DNA from: [Actinomadura] parvosata subsp. kistnae
GTDB lineage: Bacteria; Actinomycetota; Actinomycetes; Streptosporangiales; Streptosporangiaceae
DNA length: 64,000 nt
Assembly: GCF_900323885.1 (NCBI RefSeq)
Contig: NZ_OOHJ01000006.1
Coordinates: 744,001-808,000, forward strand
Direction of reading: 5' to 3'
Shown: positions 49,525-57,565 of the stretch, one piece after another
How the letters are laid out: the number at the start of each line of letters is the position of its first letter
Numbering within the stretch: position 1 is the first letter of the stretch
Program-made: the position numbers and the translations under genes
The notes under the pieces: model-generated
What the model was told of the DNA's origin: nothing
The model's input: the letters and a program-made list of their open reading frames with translations, nothing else
Database searches by the model: none

Positions 49525-50103
49525 TCACGGGGCGAGCCACTTCCGGGCAAGGTCGCGTACCGCCTCCAGCCAGCGCTCGCGCTGCTCGCCCGCCGCGATC
49601 GCGTCGGCGGCCCCGTGCAGCACCGTGAACAGGATCGTGGCCGTGACGTGCGGATCGACCGGGCGGAACGCGCCGTCGTCCATGCCTCGCCGCAACGCCT
49701 TGGCGATGGCGGCGATGGTGTCGAGCCGTCCTTCGTCCGTGGCGTCGGCGGCGGAGTGGAAGACGGCGGCGTGCAGCCCGCCCGGCCGGGAGATGTCCTC
49801 GATGGCCGCCGCGCACTCGGCGTCGAGCGTGGCCCACCAGTCGATCGGCTCGGTGGTCTCGGCGAGCCGGTGGAAGCGGTCCACGTACTCGCGCAGCACG
49901 CGCTCGCGCACGGCGGCGAGCATGTCCTCCCAGGAGGAGAAGTAGACGTAGAAGGTGCCCTTGGCGGCGTCGGCCTCGGCCGTGACGGCCTGGACCCAGT
50001 TCTTCACGTCCTGGCCGGAGCGCAGGAGCCGGATGGCGGCGTCGATGAGCTCGCCGCGCCTGGCCTCGGGTGAAAGGCGCCGGCGGCTCCTGGAGGTGAC
50101 CAC
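49525..50103 (-). CDS. TetR family regulator
   Basis: A 192-residue regulator: ARRGELIDAAIRLLRSGQDV, KNWVQAVTAEADAAKGTFYV, YFSSWEDMLAAVRERVLREY. The recognition segment EADAAKGTFYVYF is the usual TetR form. The C-terminal half contains FTVLHGAADAIAAGEQRERW. It starts 9 bp after the P450 stop, so the two are co-transcribed. The two palindromes at 51380-51412 in front of the P450 are its likely operators, giving autoregulation of the P450-TetR unit. Confidence 0.9.
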   Translation of the reverse strand: MVTSRSRRRLSPEARRGELIDAAIRLLRSGQDVKNWVQAVTAEADAAKGTFYVYFSSWEDMLAAVRERVLREYVDRFHRLAETTEPIDWWATLDAECAAAIEDISRPGGLHAAVFHSAADATDEGRLDTIAAIAKALRRGMDDGAFRPVDPHVTATILFTVLHGAADAIAAGEQRERWLEAVRDLARKWLAP

Positions 50104-50112
50104 CGCACCAGG

Positions 50113-51354
50113 CTAGCGACCCCGGGCGCCGTGCTCGACCAGCAGCTCGCCGACGCCGCGCAGGTTGATGTGCTCCCGGTACGGCGGCGGGTCGGCGACG
50201 AGCCGCGGCTCGCGGACCCGCCGGGCGAACGCGGCCAGCGCCACCCGCCCTTCGAGCCTGGCCAGCGGCGCGCCGAGGCAGAAGTGCGGCCCGGCGCTGA
50301 AGCCCAGGTGCCGTACCTGGTCGCGGCGCGGGTCGAAGCGGTCCGGGTCCGGGTTCGCCGCCGGATCCCGGTGGGCGGCCGCCAGCAGCAGGATGACCAG
50401 GGCGCCCGCCGGCGCCTGCGCCGCCCCGACCGTCAGGTCCTCGCGGGCGATGCGGGCGGTGAGCTGGACGGGCGGGTCGTAGCGCAGGATCTCCTCGACG
50501 ACCGCCGCCGCCGTGCCGGGATCGGCGCGCAGGGCGGCCAGGTGCGCGGGGTGGCGCAGCAGGGCGAGCACGGCGTTGGCGATCAGGTTGACCGTCGTCT
50601 CGTGCCCCGCCACCAGCAGCAGGACGATCGTGGAGACCAGCTCGTCGTGGCTGAGCACGTCGCCGCCGTCGCGGGCCGCGAGCAGCTCGGAGATGAGGTC
50701 GTCGCGGCGGGGGCTCCTGCGCCGCTCGGCGACCAGCTCGTTGACGTAGCGGTGCAGCTCGACCACGCCGCCCGCCCACAAGTCCTCGTCGCCGGGGAAG
50801 GAGAAGCCGTCGAGCTGCCGGGTGAGCTGGGCGGACCAGTCACGGAACAGCCGCTCGTCCTCCTCCGGGACGCCGAGCAGGTGGCAGATGACCGTCACCG
50901 GCAGCGAGTAGGCCAGGCCGGACACCACGTCGAAGGTGTCGCGCTCGCAGGCGCGGTCGAGGAGGTCGTCCACGAGCCGGGTGACATAGGGCTCCATGCG
51001 GGCCACGGTGCGGGCGGTGAAGGCGCCGCTGACCAGGCGCCGCAGCCGGGTGTGGTCCGGCGGGTCCATGGACAGGAACCACGGCTGCCGCACCGAGGCG
51101 GGCGCGTCCGGCGGGAACGGGTCGCGCTCCCGCGCGGCGTCGAAGTAGTGGTGCCGCTCGGCGCTGAGGCGGGGGTCGCGCAGCAGCGTCTCGCAGTCGC
51201 GGTAGCCCGGCACGACGAGCGCGGACATCTCCTCGATCCACACCGGGCCGAGGTCGCGGAACCGGGCGTAGGTCGGGTACGGGTCGGCTCTCGACGCGGG
51301 GTCGAGGAGCCGTCCGACGAGGTGGAAGCCGGGGGACGTGGTCGCGGTGGACAT
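50113..51354 (-). CDS. cytochrome P450
   Basis: A 413-residue bacterial P450. It contains FLSMDPPDHTRLRRLVSGAF (C helix), VLLLVAGHETTVNLIANAVL (I-helix AGHETT), VVEEILRYDPPVQ (ExxR), and the heme loop LGFSAGPHFCLGAPLARLEG with the cysteine ligand. It resembles CYP107/CYP109-type hydroxylases. I chose the ATG at 51354; one two codons upstream (51360) is also in frame. It is followed at 9 bp by a TetR gene; no redox partner is present. Confidence 0.93.
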   Translation of the reverse strand: MSTATTSPGFHLVGRLLDPASRADPYPTYARFRDLGPVWIEEMSALVVPGYRDCETLLRDPRLSAERHHYFDAARERDPFPPDAPASVRQPWFLSMDPPDHTRLRRLVSGAFTARTVARMEPYVTRLVDDLLDRACERDTFDVVSGLAYSLPVTVICHLLGVPEEDERLFRDWSAQLTRQLDGFSFPGDEDLWAGGVVELHRYVNELVAERRRSPRRDDLISELLAARDGGDVLSHDELVSTIVLLLVAGHETTVNLIANAVLALLRHPAHLAALRADPGTAAAVVEEILRYDPPVQLTARIAREDLTVGAAQAPAGALVILLLAAAHRDPAANPDPDRFDPRRDQVRHLGFSAGPHFCLGAPLARLEGRVALAAFARRVREPRLVADPPPYREHINLRGVGELLVEHGARGR

Positions 51355-51379
51355 CGGCACTCCTGGGGATGGAGGTTAT

Positions 51380-51412
51380 TGACCTGAGGTCACTATTGTT
51401 GACCCGAGGTCA
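51380..51412. promoter_or_regulatory. two tandem operator palindromes before P450-TetR
   Basis: TGACCTGAGGTCA (51380-51392) and TGACCCGAGGTCA (51400-51412) are nearly identical 13-bp palindromes spaced 20 bp apart, about two helical turns. They cover the promoter of the P450 gene. Confidence 0.72.
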
Positions 51413-51462
51413 GTATGTCAATGGAGGTGCCGGGAACCTGCTATCGTTACGAACGTCGCTGA

Positions 51463-51505
51463 GCCTTCCCGGCCGGATCCCCTTCCGCCCCGGGGAGGCT
51501 TTTTT
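51463..51505 (+). terminator. intrinsic terminator, possible leader attenuator
   Basis: GCCTTCCCGG (51463-51472) pairs with CCGGGGAGGC (51490-51499) with one G-U, followed directly by six T. This is the only classical U-tailed terminator seen in the window. It points along the plus strand 54 bp before the aldo/keto reductase start, with no gene upstream on that strand. It may therefore attenuate that gene's leader or block a divergent transcript from the P450 promoter. Confidence 0.6.
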
Positions 51506-51559
51506 CATGCCCGCATCCGGGCTGGAAACCTCCCCTTCGCACTGCCGTGAGGAACGACC

Positions 51560-52444
51560 ATGACCACATCCGCGAGCGCAGGCACCTGGAAGCTCGGCGA
51601 CCTGACCGTCAACAGGATCGGGTTCGGCGCCATGAGGCTGACGGGCCGCGCCGCCTTCACCGATGACGTCTCCGGTGACCGTGAACGCTCGATCGCCGTG
51701 CTGCGCCGGGCCGTCGAGCTGGGCATCAACCACATCGACACCGCCGCGTTCTACTTCTCCCCGCGCCTGTCGGCCAACGAGCTGATCAACTCGGCGCTGG
51801 CCCCGTACCCGGACGATCTCGTCATCACCACGAAGGTCTGGCCCGCCAGGACCCCGTCGGGGGACTGGTGGTGGGCCACCCCCGAGCAGCTGCGCGGCCA
51901 GGTCGAGGAGAACCTGCGCCAGCTCGGCCGCGACCACCTCGACGTCGTGAACCTGCGCGTGCCGCCCAGCGAGCGGACCGGCTCGATCGCCGAGCACTTC
52001 GGCGCGCTGGCCGCGTTGCGCGACGCCGGCCTCATCCGGCACCTCGGCGTCTCGAACGTCACGCCCGCCCAGCTCGCCGAGGCCGTGGCCATCGCGCCGG
52101 TGGTGTGCGTGCAGAACCCGTTCGGCATCGGCGCGCCGGCCGGGCAGCGGGAGCTGCTGCGGATCTGCGGCGAGCAGGGCATCGCCTTCGTCCCGTTCTT
52201 CGCGATCGCCGGCACGGGCCGCGAGGCGGGCGCGGTCGCCGCCGAGGACGAGACCGTCCTGGCCGTCGCCCGCGCCCACGGGGCCACGCCCGCCCAGATC
52301 CGGCTCGCCTGGACGCTGCGGCAGGGCCCGCACGTGCTGGCCATCCCCGGCACCGGCAACCCCGCCCACCTGGAGGAGAACGTGGCGGCGGGCGCGCTGG
52401 CGCTGTCCGAGGACGAAATGGAACGCTTGTCGTCCATCGGCTAG
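51560..52444 (+). CDS. aldo/keto reductase
   Basis: A 294-residue aldo/keto reductase: LTVNRIGFGAMRLTGRAAFT, INHIDTAAFYFSPRLSANEL (D, with Y in AFYF), LVITTKVWPARTPSGDW (K), DHLDVVNLRVPPSERTGSIA, RHLGVSNVTPAQLAEAVAIA, and a C-terminal IPGTGNPAHLEENVAAGALA. Where most relatives have a catalytic histidine after the DVVNLR strand, here it is V-P, as in a group of pyridoxal- or oxidoreductase-like members. An intrinsic terminator lies in its leader. It is convergent with the MarR gene. Confidence 0.92.
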   Translation: MTTSASAGTWKLGDLTVNRIGFGAMRLTGRAAFTDDVSGDRERSIAVLRRAVELGINHIDTAAFYFSPRLSANELINSALAPYPDDLVITTKVWPARTPSGDWWWATPEQLRGQVEENLRQLGRDHLDVVNLRVPPSERTGSIAEHFGALAALRDAGLIRHLGVSNVTPAQLAEAVAIAPVVCVQNPFGIGAPAGQRELLRICGEQGIAFVPFFAIAGTGREAGAVAAEDETVLAVARAHGATPAQIRLAWTLRQGPHVLAIPGTGNPAHLEENVAAGALALSEDEMERLSSIG

Positions 52445-52456
52445 CGGCCGCCGGGG

Positions 52457-52957
52457 TCACTCCTGCGCGGTGTCTCCGAGCGCTTCGAGCAGGCCGCGCA
52501 GCAGCCCCGCGAGCTGGTCGCGCTCGCTCACCCCGAGCGCGGCCAGCAGCCGCGCCTCGTTCTCCACGTGCGGAGCGAGCAGCTCGTCGATCTTCGCCAG
52601 CCCGTCGGCGGTCAGCCGGACGCGGATCGAGCGCCGGTCCTCCTCATCAGGCAACCGCTCGACCAGCCCCTTGGCCGCGAGCCGGTCGATGCGGTTGGTG
52701 ATGGCGCCGGAGGTCACCATGGCGGCCCGGTTGAGCATCCCGGCCGTCAGCTCGTACGGCGGCCCCGACCGCCGCAGCGTGGCCAGCACGTCGAACTCCC
52801 ACCGCTCCAGCCCGTGCGCGGCGAAGAACTCCTTCAGCTCCCGATCCAGCACCCGCGCCAGCCTGCTGACCCGCCCGACGATCCCCATGGGCCAGGCGTC
52901 CACGTCGGGACGTTCGCGCCGCCACTGCTCCAGGATCAGGTCCACCACATCACCCAA
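52457..52957 (-). CDS. MarR family regulator
   Basis: A 166-residue MarR protein: GIVGRVSRLARVLDRELKEF, LERWEFDVLATLRRSGPPYE, LTAGMLNRAAMVTSGAITNR, IDRLAAKGLVERLPDEEDRR and SIRVRLTADGLAKIDELLAP, the standard winged helix and wing. I chose the TTG at 52957 because AGGAAGGAAG lies about 5 bases upstream; GTG codons at residues 4-5 are alternatives. It is divergent from the MFS transporter, the usual pairing for drug- or acid-responsive efflux. The boxes at 52990-53044 are its likely sites. Confidence 0.9.
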   Translation of the reverse strand: MGDVVDLILEQWRRERPDVDAWPMGIVGRVSRLARVLDRELKEFFAAHGLERWEFDVLATLRRSGPPYELTAGMLNRAAMVTSGAITNRIDRLAAKGLVERLPDEEDRRSIRVRLTADGLAKIDELLAPHVENEARLLAALGVSERDQLAGLLRGLLEALGDTAQE

Positions 52958-52989
52958 CGGGGTCTTCCTTCCTCTCAACACTCACTATC

Positions 52990-53044
52990 TCAACGTTCAT
53001 TTATTTGACGTCGAGCTTCCCTCGTGGTGTTATTTCAACGTTGA
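52990..53044. promoter_or_regulatory. MarR boxes in the divergent MarR/MFS promoter
   Basis: TCAACGTTCA (52990-52999) and the perfect palindrome TCAACGTTGA (53035-53044) lie 45 bp apart in an AT-rich intergenic region. Each sits near one of the two divergent promoters, so a MarR dimer could repress both genes. Confidence 0.6.
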
Positions 53045-53079
53045 GATTATCAACGCGGAAGAGAATCAGAGGAAAGAAC

Positions 53080-54293
53080 GTGCCCTCACAACCCGCGCAC
53101 GCGCACTCGGCCCTGCGGGGCTGGGCGGGCGTCGCCGCCATCACGGCGAGCTTGTTCGTCTTTCTCACCACCGAGCTCATGCCGGTCGGCCTGCTCACCC
53201 CGGTCAGCTCCAGCCTGCACATCTCGGTGGGCGTCGCCGGGCTGATGGTCACCCTGTACGGCGTCTCGGCCGGCCTCGGCGTGCCGTTCATCGTGGCCTG
53301 GACCAGACGCGTCAACCGGCGCGTGCTGCTGTCCGCGCTGCTGGTCATCCTGACCTTGGGCAACTGCGTCACCGCGCTCGCGCCGACGTTCCCGCTGGTG
53401 CTGACGACCCGGCTGGTCATGGGCTTCGCCAGCGGCGTGTTCTGGGCCATCGGCGTCAGCATGGCCATGCGGCTGGTCCCCGAGCGGCAGGCGAGCAGGG
53501 CCGCGGCGGTCGTGATGTCGGGCATCTCGATCGCCGCGGTCGTGGGCATCCCGCTGGGGACCGTCCTGGAGAGCCTCACCGACTGGCGGGCCACGTTCCT
53601 CATCTGGAGCGGGCTCAGCGCGCTCGTGCTCCTCGCCGTGGCCACCGTCGTCCCGTCGCTGCCCTCGGCGAACGCGGTGCCGGTCAGGGAGGTCTTCGTG
53701 CTCCCGCTCAGGAACGTGCCGCTGCGGCTGGTGCTGTGCACGGTCGTGCTGTTCGTGCTCGGCCACTTCGGGGCCTACGCCTTCGTCCGGCCCTTCCTCG
53801 AGGCGCACACCTCCGCCGCGCCCGCGTTCATCACCATGGTCCTGATGATCTACGGCGTCGGCGGCGCCATCGGGAACTTCGTCGCCGGCCACACCGTGAA
53901 CAGGAGCCTGCGCGGCAGCTTCGTCGCCGGCGGCGCCGGCCTCGTGCTGTCGCTGCTGGCGCTGCTGGCCGTCGGCCACACGCAGGCGGGCTCGATCGCC
54001 GCCCTCGTGCTGTGGGGCGTCTCCTTCGGCGTCGTCCAGCTGTGCCAGGTCAACATGACGCAGGCGGCCGCCCCGACACCTTCGAGGCCGCCATGTCGCT
54101 CAACACCATGGCCTACAACACCTCCATCGCGATCGGCGCGCTCATCGGCGGGCTGTTCGCCGACCACCTGGGAGTCACCAGCGTCGTCTGGTTCGGGGTG
54201 GCGCTGACGGTGGCCTCCCTGCTGCTCACCCTCGGCACCGGCCGCCGCGCCGCCACGCCCCGCGTCCCCGGCGGGGAGCTCGTCAGCCGGTAG
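53080..54293 (+). pseudogene. MFS transporter, one-base frameshift near the 3' end
   Basis: A 12-helix major-facilitator protein of the AraJ/sugar-efflux type. It opens SALRGWAGVAAITASLFVFL, TTELMPVGLLTPVSSSLHIS, and has the family segments AGLMVTLYGVSAGLGVPFIV and TRLVMGFASGVFWAIGVSMA. After CQVNMTQAAAP the frame fails at a CCCC run (54071-54074). One base over it continues with FEAAMSLNTMAYNTSIAIGA and ends RVPGGELVSR at 54293. One added C gives an intact protein of about 404 residues. The GTG at 53080 follows AGAGGAAAGAAC. It is divergent from MarR and probably an efflux pump; it overlaps the convergent Gfo/Idh gene by 11 bp. Confidence 0.8.
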
Positions 54294-55377
54294 CGCCGGA
54301 GATCCGCTCCGGGCCGCCGCTCGCCGCCGACCGCTCGATCGCCGCCAGTACCCGATGGTGGCGGGCGGCGGCGTGGAAGTCGGGGTCGGCGGGGCGGCCC
54401 TCGGCGATCGCCCGGGCGAGGTGCCGGTAGAGCGCCGCCACGTTCGCCGCCGGCCCGGCCGCCGGATCGAAGGGGACGGTCCGGTACGCGTCCGGCACCG
54501 TCAGGCGCTCGCCGTCGTCCGAGCGGATGTCCCAGTCGGTCCAGTGCAGGAAGGCGCCCGGACGCGGGTTGGTGATCGTCAGCGTGCCCGCCGAGCCGAC
54601 CAACTTGACGAAGAACCCGTCGGGGCCCTGGCTGCCGCCGTACACCGCGACCGAGGCGGTGACGCCGCCGTCGAGGAGCCCGTGCAGCAGCACCTGGCCG
54701 GGCACCCGGTTGGGGATCGTCCGCCCGGTCCCGGCCACGATCACCTCGTCGTACAGGCGGGGCAGCCGCGCCGTGACCTCCACCAGCCGGCCCGCCAGCC
54801 GCTCCAGCACCGGCAGGAAATGGCCCGCCATGATCGTCAGCACGTTGGTGCCGCCCGCCGGGTCGGTGCTCCAGGCCAGCTCGGCGGGGATGGTCGCGCC
54901 ACCCAGCACGGCGCCGGACGCCACCATGATCGCCGACTCCAGCCGGCCGATCCGGCCGCCGGCGACCAGGTCGGCGACGAACCGTACGTCCGGAGAATGG
55001 CAGCCCTGCAAGCAGACGGCGTGCACCACCCCCGCCGACGCGGCCAGCCCGGCCAGCTCGGCCGCCTCCGCGTGATCGACGGTCAGCGGCCACTCCGACA
55101 GCACGTGCTTGCCCGCCTCCAGGGCCGCCTTGATCAGCTTGGCGTGCTCGGGCGCCCTCACCGACACCACGACCAGGTCCACCTGGTCGTGCGCGATGAG
55201 CAGGCCCGGGTCCGCGAACGCCAGCGGCACGCCGTACTCGGCCGCCACCCGGTCCGCGCTCTCCTGGCGGGTCGTCGCGACCGCGGTGATCTCGTACTCG
55301 GGCAGGGCCGCCAGGGCGGGCAGGTGCGCGTTCCTGGCCCACCCGCTGGCTCCCACGACTCCGGTCCTGATCATCAT
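54283..55377 (-). CDS. Gfo/Idh/MocA-family oxidoreductase
   Basis: A 364-residue NAD(P)-dependent oxidoreductase. The Rossmann fold is IRTGVVGASGWARNAHLPAL and YEITAVATTRQESADRVAAE. The family EKP-like loop appears as AGKHVLSEWPLTVDHAEAAE (E-W-P), and a substrate domain with GAVLGGATIPAELAWSTDPA follows. Usual substrates are sugars or inositol; this one is unknown. I chose the ATG at 55377, two bases after the upstream stop, behind GAGGTGAG. It is the last gene of the unit running left from the LysR/SDR promoter. Confidence 0.88.
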   Translation of the reverse strand: MMIRTGVVGASGWARNAHLPALAALPEYEITAVATTRQESADRVAAEYGVPLAFADPGLLIAHDQVDLVVVSVRAPEHAKLIKAALEAGKHVLSEWPLTVDHAEAAELAGLAASAGVVHAVCLQGCHSPDVRFVADLVAGGRIGRLESAIMVASGAVLGGATIPAELAWSTDPAGGTNVLTIMAGHFLPVLERLAGRLVEVTARLPRLYDEVIVAGTGRTIPNRVPGQVLLHGLLDGGVTASVAVYGGSQGPDGFFVKLVGSAGTLTITNPRPGAFLHWTDWDIRSDDGERLTVPDAYRTVPFDPAAGPAANVAALYRHLARAIAEGRPADPDFHAAARHHRVLAAIERSAASGGPERISGATG

Positions 55378-55378
55378 C

Positions 55379-56719
55379 TCACCTCGCATAGGTCAGCTCC
55401 GCCCTGGTGATGGCGGAGCCGCTGACAGTGAAGGCGTAGTACGCCTCGAAGCCGCCCTGGCCGCCCGGGGCGAAGCGCACCAGGAGCCGCTGGTGGCCGG
55501 GCCGGCTCTCGGCCACCTTGACAACGGTCAGGCTGCCGCCGATCACCTCGGCCCGCGCCCACTCACGGATCGCCGCGCGCCCCTGGAAGCGCCGCCCGAC
55601 GTCCACCAGCTCCGCGTCCTCGGCGAACGCGCCGGCCAGCGCGTCGAGGTCGCGGCCGTTGACGGCGGTGACGTAGGCGTTCACCGGCGCGAGCAGGCCG
55701 CCCTGCTGGGACTCCTGCTGGGGCTGGTCCGCGCAGGCGGCCGGCGTCTTCGCGGGATCCTCGGCCGACAGCTCGCGCCCGACGGCCTTGATGTTCTCCT
55801 GCACGATCGTGGGCAGGTCCGCGACCGGTGGCCGGCCGGGGTAGGCGCGCTCCAGCGCGGCGGCGATCGACTTCTGCTCGCCGGCGCCGACCGCCTTGCC
55901 GTCGGGCGAGTCCGCGGCGACGGCCGGCCGCACCAGGGCGCGGAACGCCTTGAGGTACTGGCGCTGCTCGTCGATCAGCGCGCGGGCGGGGCTGGCGGCG
56001 CCGTGTCCCGGGTACATCGTCCTGGCCGCCGGGAAGCGCGTACCGAGCTGGTCGAGGACCTGCAGCCAGCCGCAGCTCGTGCCCTCGATCAGCGCGGGCG
56101 TGACCTTGCCGGTCGCCAGGTCGCCGGAGAACAGCTCGCCGGTGTCGGGGCGGTAGTAGACGTCCGCGACGTCGGACTCGCCGTGCGTGAACGTGGCCGT
56201 CTCCAGGCGCAGGCCGCCGACCTGCAACGGCGTGCCGCCCTCGAACGTGCGGTCGGCGTAGGTGAGCCGGGCGGGGAAGGCCGGGTTCGCCGAGCGGGCC
56301 AGCGCGTAGAGGCCGCGCTCGTCCTCCCGCATCGTCTTGTCGGTCGCCGTCGACGCGTAGACGGGCGCCTGGGGGAACGCCTCGTGGAAGGCGCCCGCCC
56401 CGCCCACGTGGTCGGGGTGGGAGTGGGTGAGCAGGATCGCCGCGACCGGCCGGCCGGTCTTCCTGATCTCCGCCACCGCCTTTCTGGCGTCGTCCGGCGT
56501 GCGCAGCGTGTCGACGAGGACCAGGCCGTCCGGCGCCTGGATCCAGTACGTGTTGACCGAGCCCGGGTTGGACGAGGCGTAGCGGCCCGGCGCCGCCTGC
56601 GACGCGGCCGGTTCCGCCCGCGGCGCGGGTTCGCCGTCGTTCGAGCAGCCCGCCAACGCTGCGATCAGGCATGCGGCGGCGAGGCTTGCGGCGATCGGAC
56701 GCCGCGATATGTAGTTCAT
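55379..56719 (-). CDS. lipoprotein fusing an MBL-fold hydrolase and a SnoaL-like domain
   Basis: A 446-residue exported protein. The signal peptide is RRPIAASLAAACLIAALAGC, with a LAGC lipobox. Residues 45-290 are a metallo-beta-lactamase fold: VNTYWIQAPDGLVLVDTLRT, zinc motif ILLTHSHPDHVGGAGAFHEA, and later GELFSGDLATGK and MYPGHGAASPA histidine/aspartate ligands. Residues 325-446 are a SnoaL-like domain (VNAYVTAVNGRDLDALAGAF, AEDAELVDVGRRFQGRAAIR). An exported hydrolase tied to a small-molecule-binding NTF2 domain suggests modification of a released or extracellular compound. It lies between the SDR and Gfo/Idh genes, in the same direction. Confidence 0.85.
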   Translation of the reverse strand: MNYISRRPIAASLAAACLIAALAGCSNDGEPAPRAEPAASQAAPGRYASSNPGSVNTYWIQAPDGLVLVDTLRTPDDARKAVAEIRKTGRPVAAILLTHSHPDHVGGAGAFHEAFPQAPVYASTATDKTMREDERGLYALARSANPAFPARLTYADRTFEGGTPLQVGGLRLETATFTHGESDVADVYYRPDTGELFSGDLATGKVTPALIEGTSCGWLQVLDQLGTRFPAARTMYPGHGAASPARALIDEQRQYLKAFRALVRPAVAADSPDGKAVGAGEQKSIAAALERAYPGRPPVADLPTIVQENIKAVGRELSAEDPAKTPAACADQPQQESQQGGLLAPVNAYVTAVNGRDLDALAGAFAEDAELVDVGRRFQGRAAIREWARAEVIGGSLTVVKVAESRPGHQRLLVRFAPGGQGGFEAYYAFTVSGSAITRAELTYAR

Positions 56720-56752
56720 CGGAGAGCTTTCATGAGGTGTTCGGATGGGCGT

Positions 56753-57433
56753 TCACCAGGGGAGAGGGCGGCCGTCGCGGAAGAACCCGCCGGTCGGGCC
56801 GTGGTCCGGCAGCGTGGCCGCCCAGACGACGCCCGCCGCGCCCTCGGAGACGGGGCGGCCGCCCGGGCCGCCCATGTCCGTCGCGACCCAGCCCGGGCAG
56901 ATCGCGTTCACCAGCACGCCGTCTGCGCGCAGCTCCGCCGCCAGCATCCGGGTCAGCGCGTTGAGCGCCACCTTCGTGGTGTTGTACGCCGGGGTGCCGC
57001 CGCCCATGTTGGTCAGCGAGGCGGCCTCGCTGGAGACGTTCACGATCCGGGGGTGCGCGCTCTCGCGCAGCAGCGGCAGCACCGCCTGGACCAGCCGCCA
57101 CGGCCCGTACAGGTTCGTCTCGGCCGCCTCGCGGACCACGTCCAGGTCGGCGGACGCGGCGTTCTGCCAGGTGTCGTAGGTGATGGCGGCGTTGTTGACC
57201 AGGATGTCCAGCCGCCCGTACCGCTCGGCGACCGTCGCCGCCGCCTCCGCGACGTCCTCCTCGGAGGTGACGTCCAGCCGCAGCGGGACGACGTCACCCC
57301 CGAGCTTTCCCGCCGCGGCCTCGGCCGCCTCCGGCGAGCGGGCGGTGAGCAGGACGGTGTGGCCGAGCTTCGCCAGCTGCCGGCAGACTTCGAGGCCGAT
57401 GCCACGGTTGCCGCCGGTCACGAGAGCGATCAT
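56753..57433 (-). CDS. short-chain dehydrogenase/reductase
   Basis: A 226-residue classical SDR: ALVTGGNRGIGLEVCRQLAK (TGxxxGIG), RLDILVNNAAITYDTWQNAA (NNAA), RIVNVSSEAASLTNMGGGTP, and catalytic AYNTTKVALNALTRMLAAEL (Y-x3-K). It ends with VLVNAICPGWVATDMGG. It resembles carbonyl reductases acting on small carbonyls. It leads the leftward SDR/MBL-lipoprotein/Gfo-Idh group and is divergent from a LysR gene, its likely activator. Confidence 0.93.
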   Translation of the reverse strand: MIALVTGGNRGIGLEVCRQLAKLGHTVLLTARSPEAAEAAAGKLGGDVVPLRLDVTSEEDVAEAAATVAERYGRLDILVNNAAITYDTWQNAASADLDVVREAAETNLYGPWRLVQAVLPLLRESAHPRIVNVSSEAASLTNMGGGTPAYNTTKVALNALTRMLAAELRADGVLVNAICPGWVATDMGGPGGRPVSEGAAGVVWAATLPDHGPTGGFFRDGRPLPW

Positions 57434-57550
57434 GCGTCACCCGTCGCGGGCTGCCCCGGCCCTACTTTCATGATCGCCGGGCGATCCTGCGTGGTGCTCA
57501 TGCCCGCCATCCTGGCGTCGCGCTTCCCCGCACGTCCAATATCTGCTGTA

Positions 57551-57565
57551 ATAGCCGGCGGCTAT
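57551..57565. promoter_or_regulatory. LysR-type palindrome overlapping the lysR start
   Basis: ATAGCC (57551-57556) and GGCTAT (57560-57565) are perfect arms around GGC, with the T-N11-A spacing of LysR binding sites. The right arm overlaps the LysR ATG (57564), so binding would block the regulator's own expression. Confidence 0.55.
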
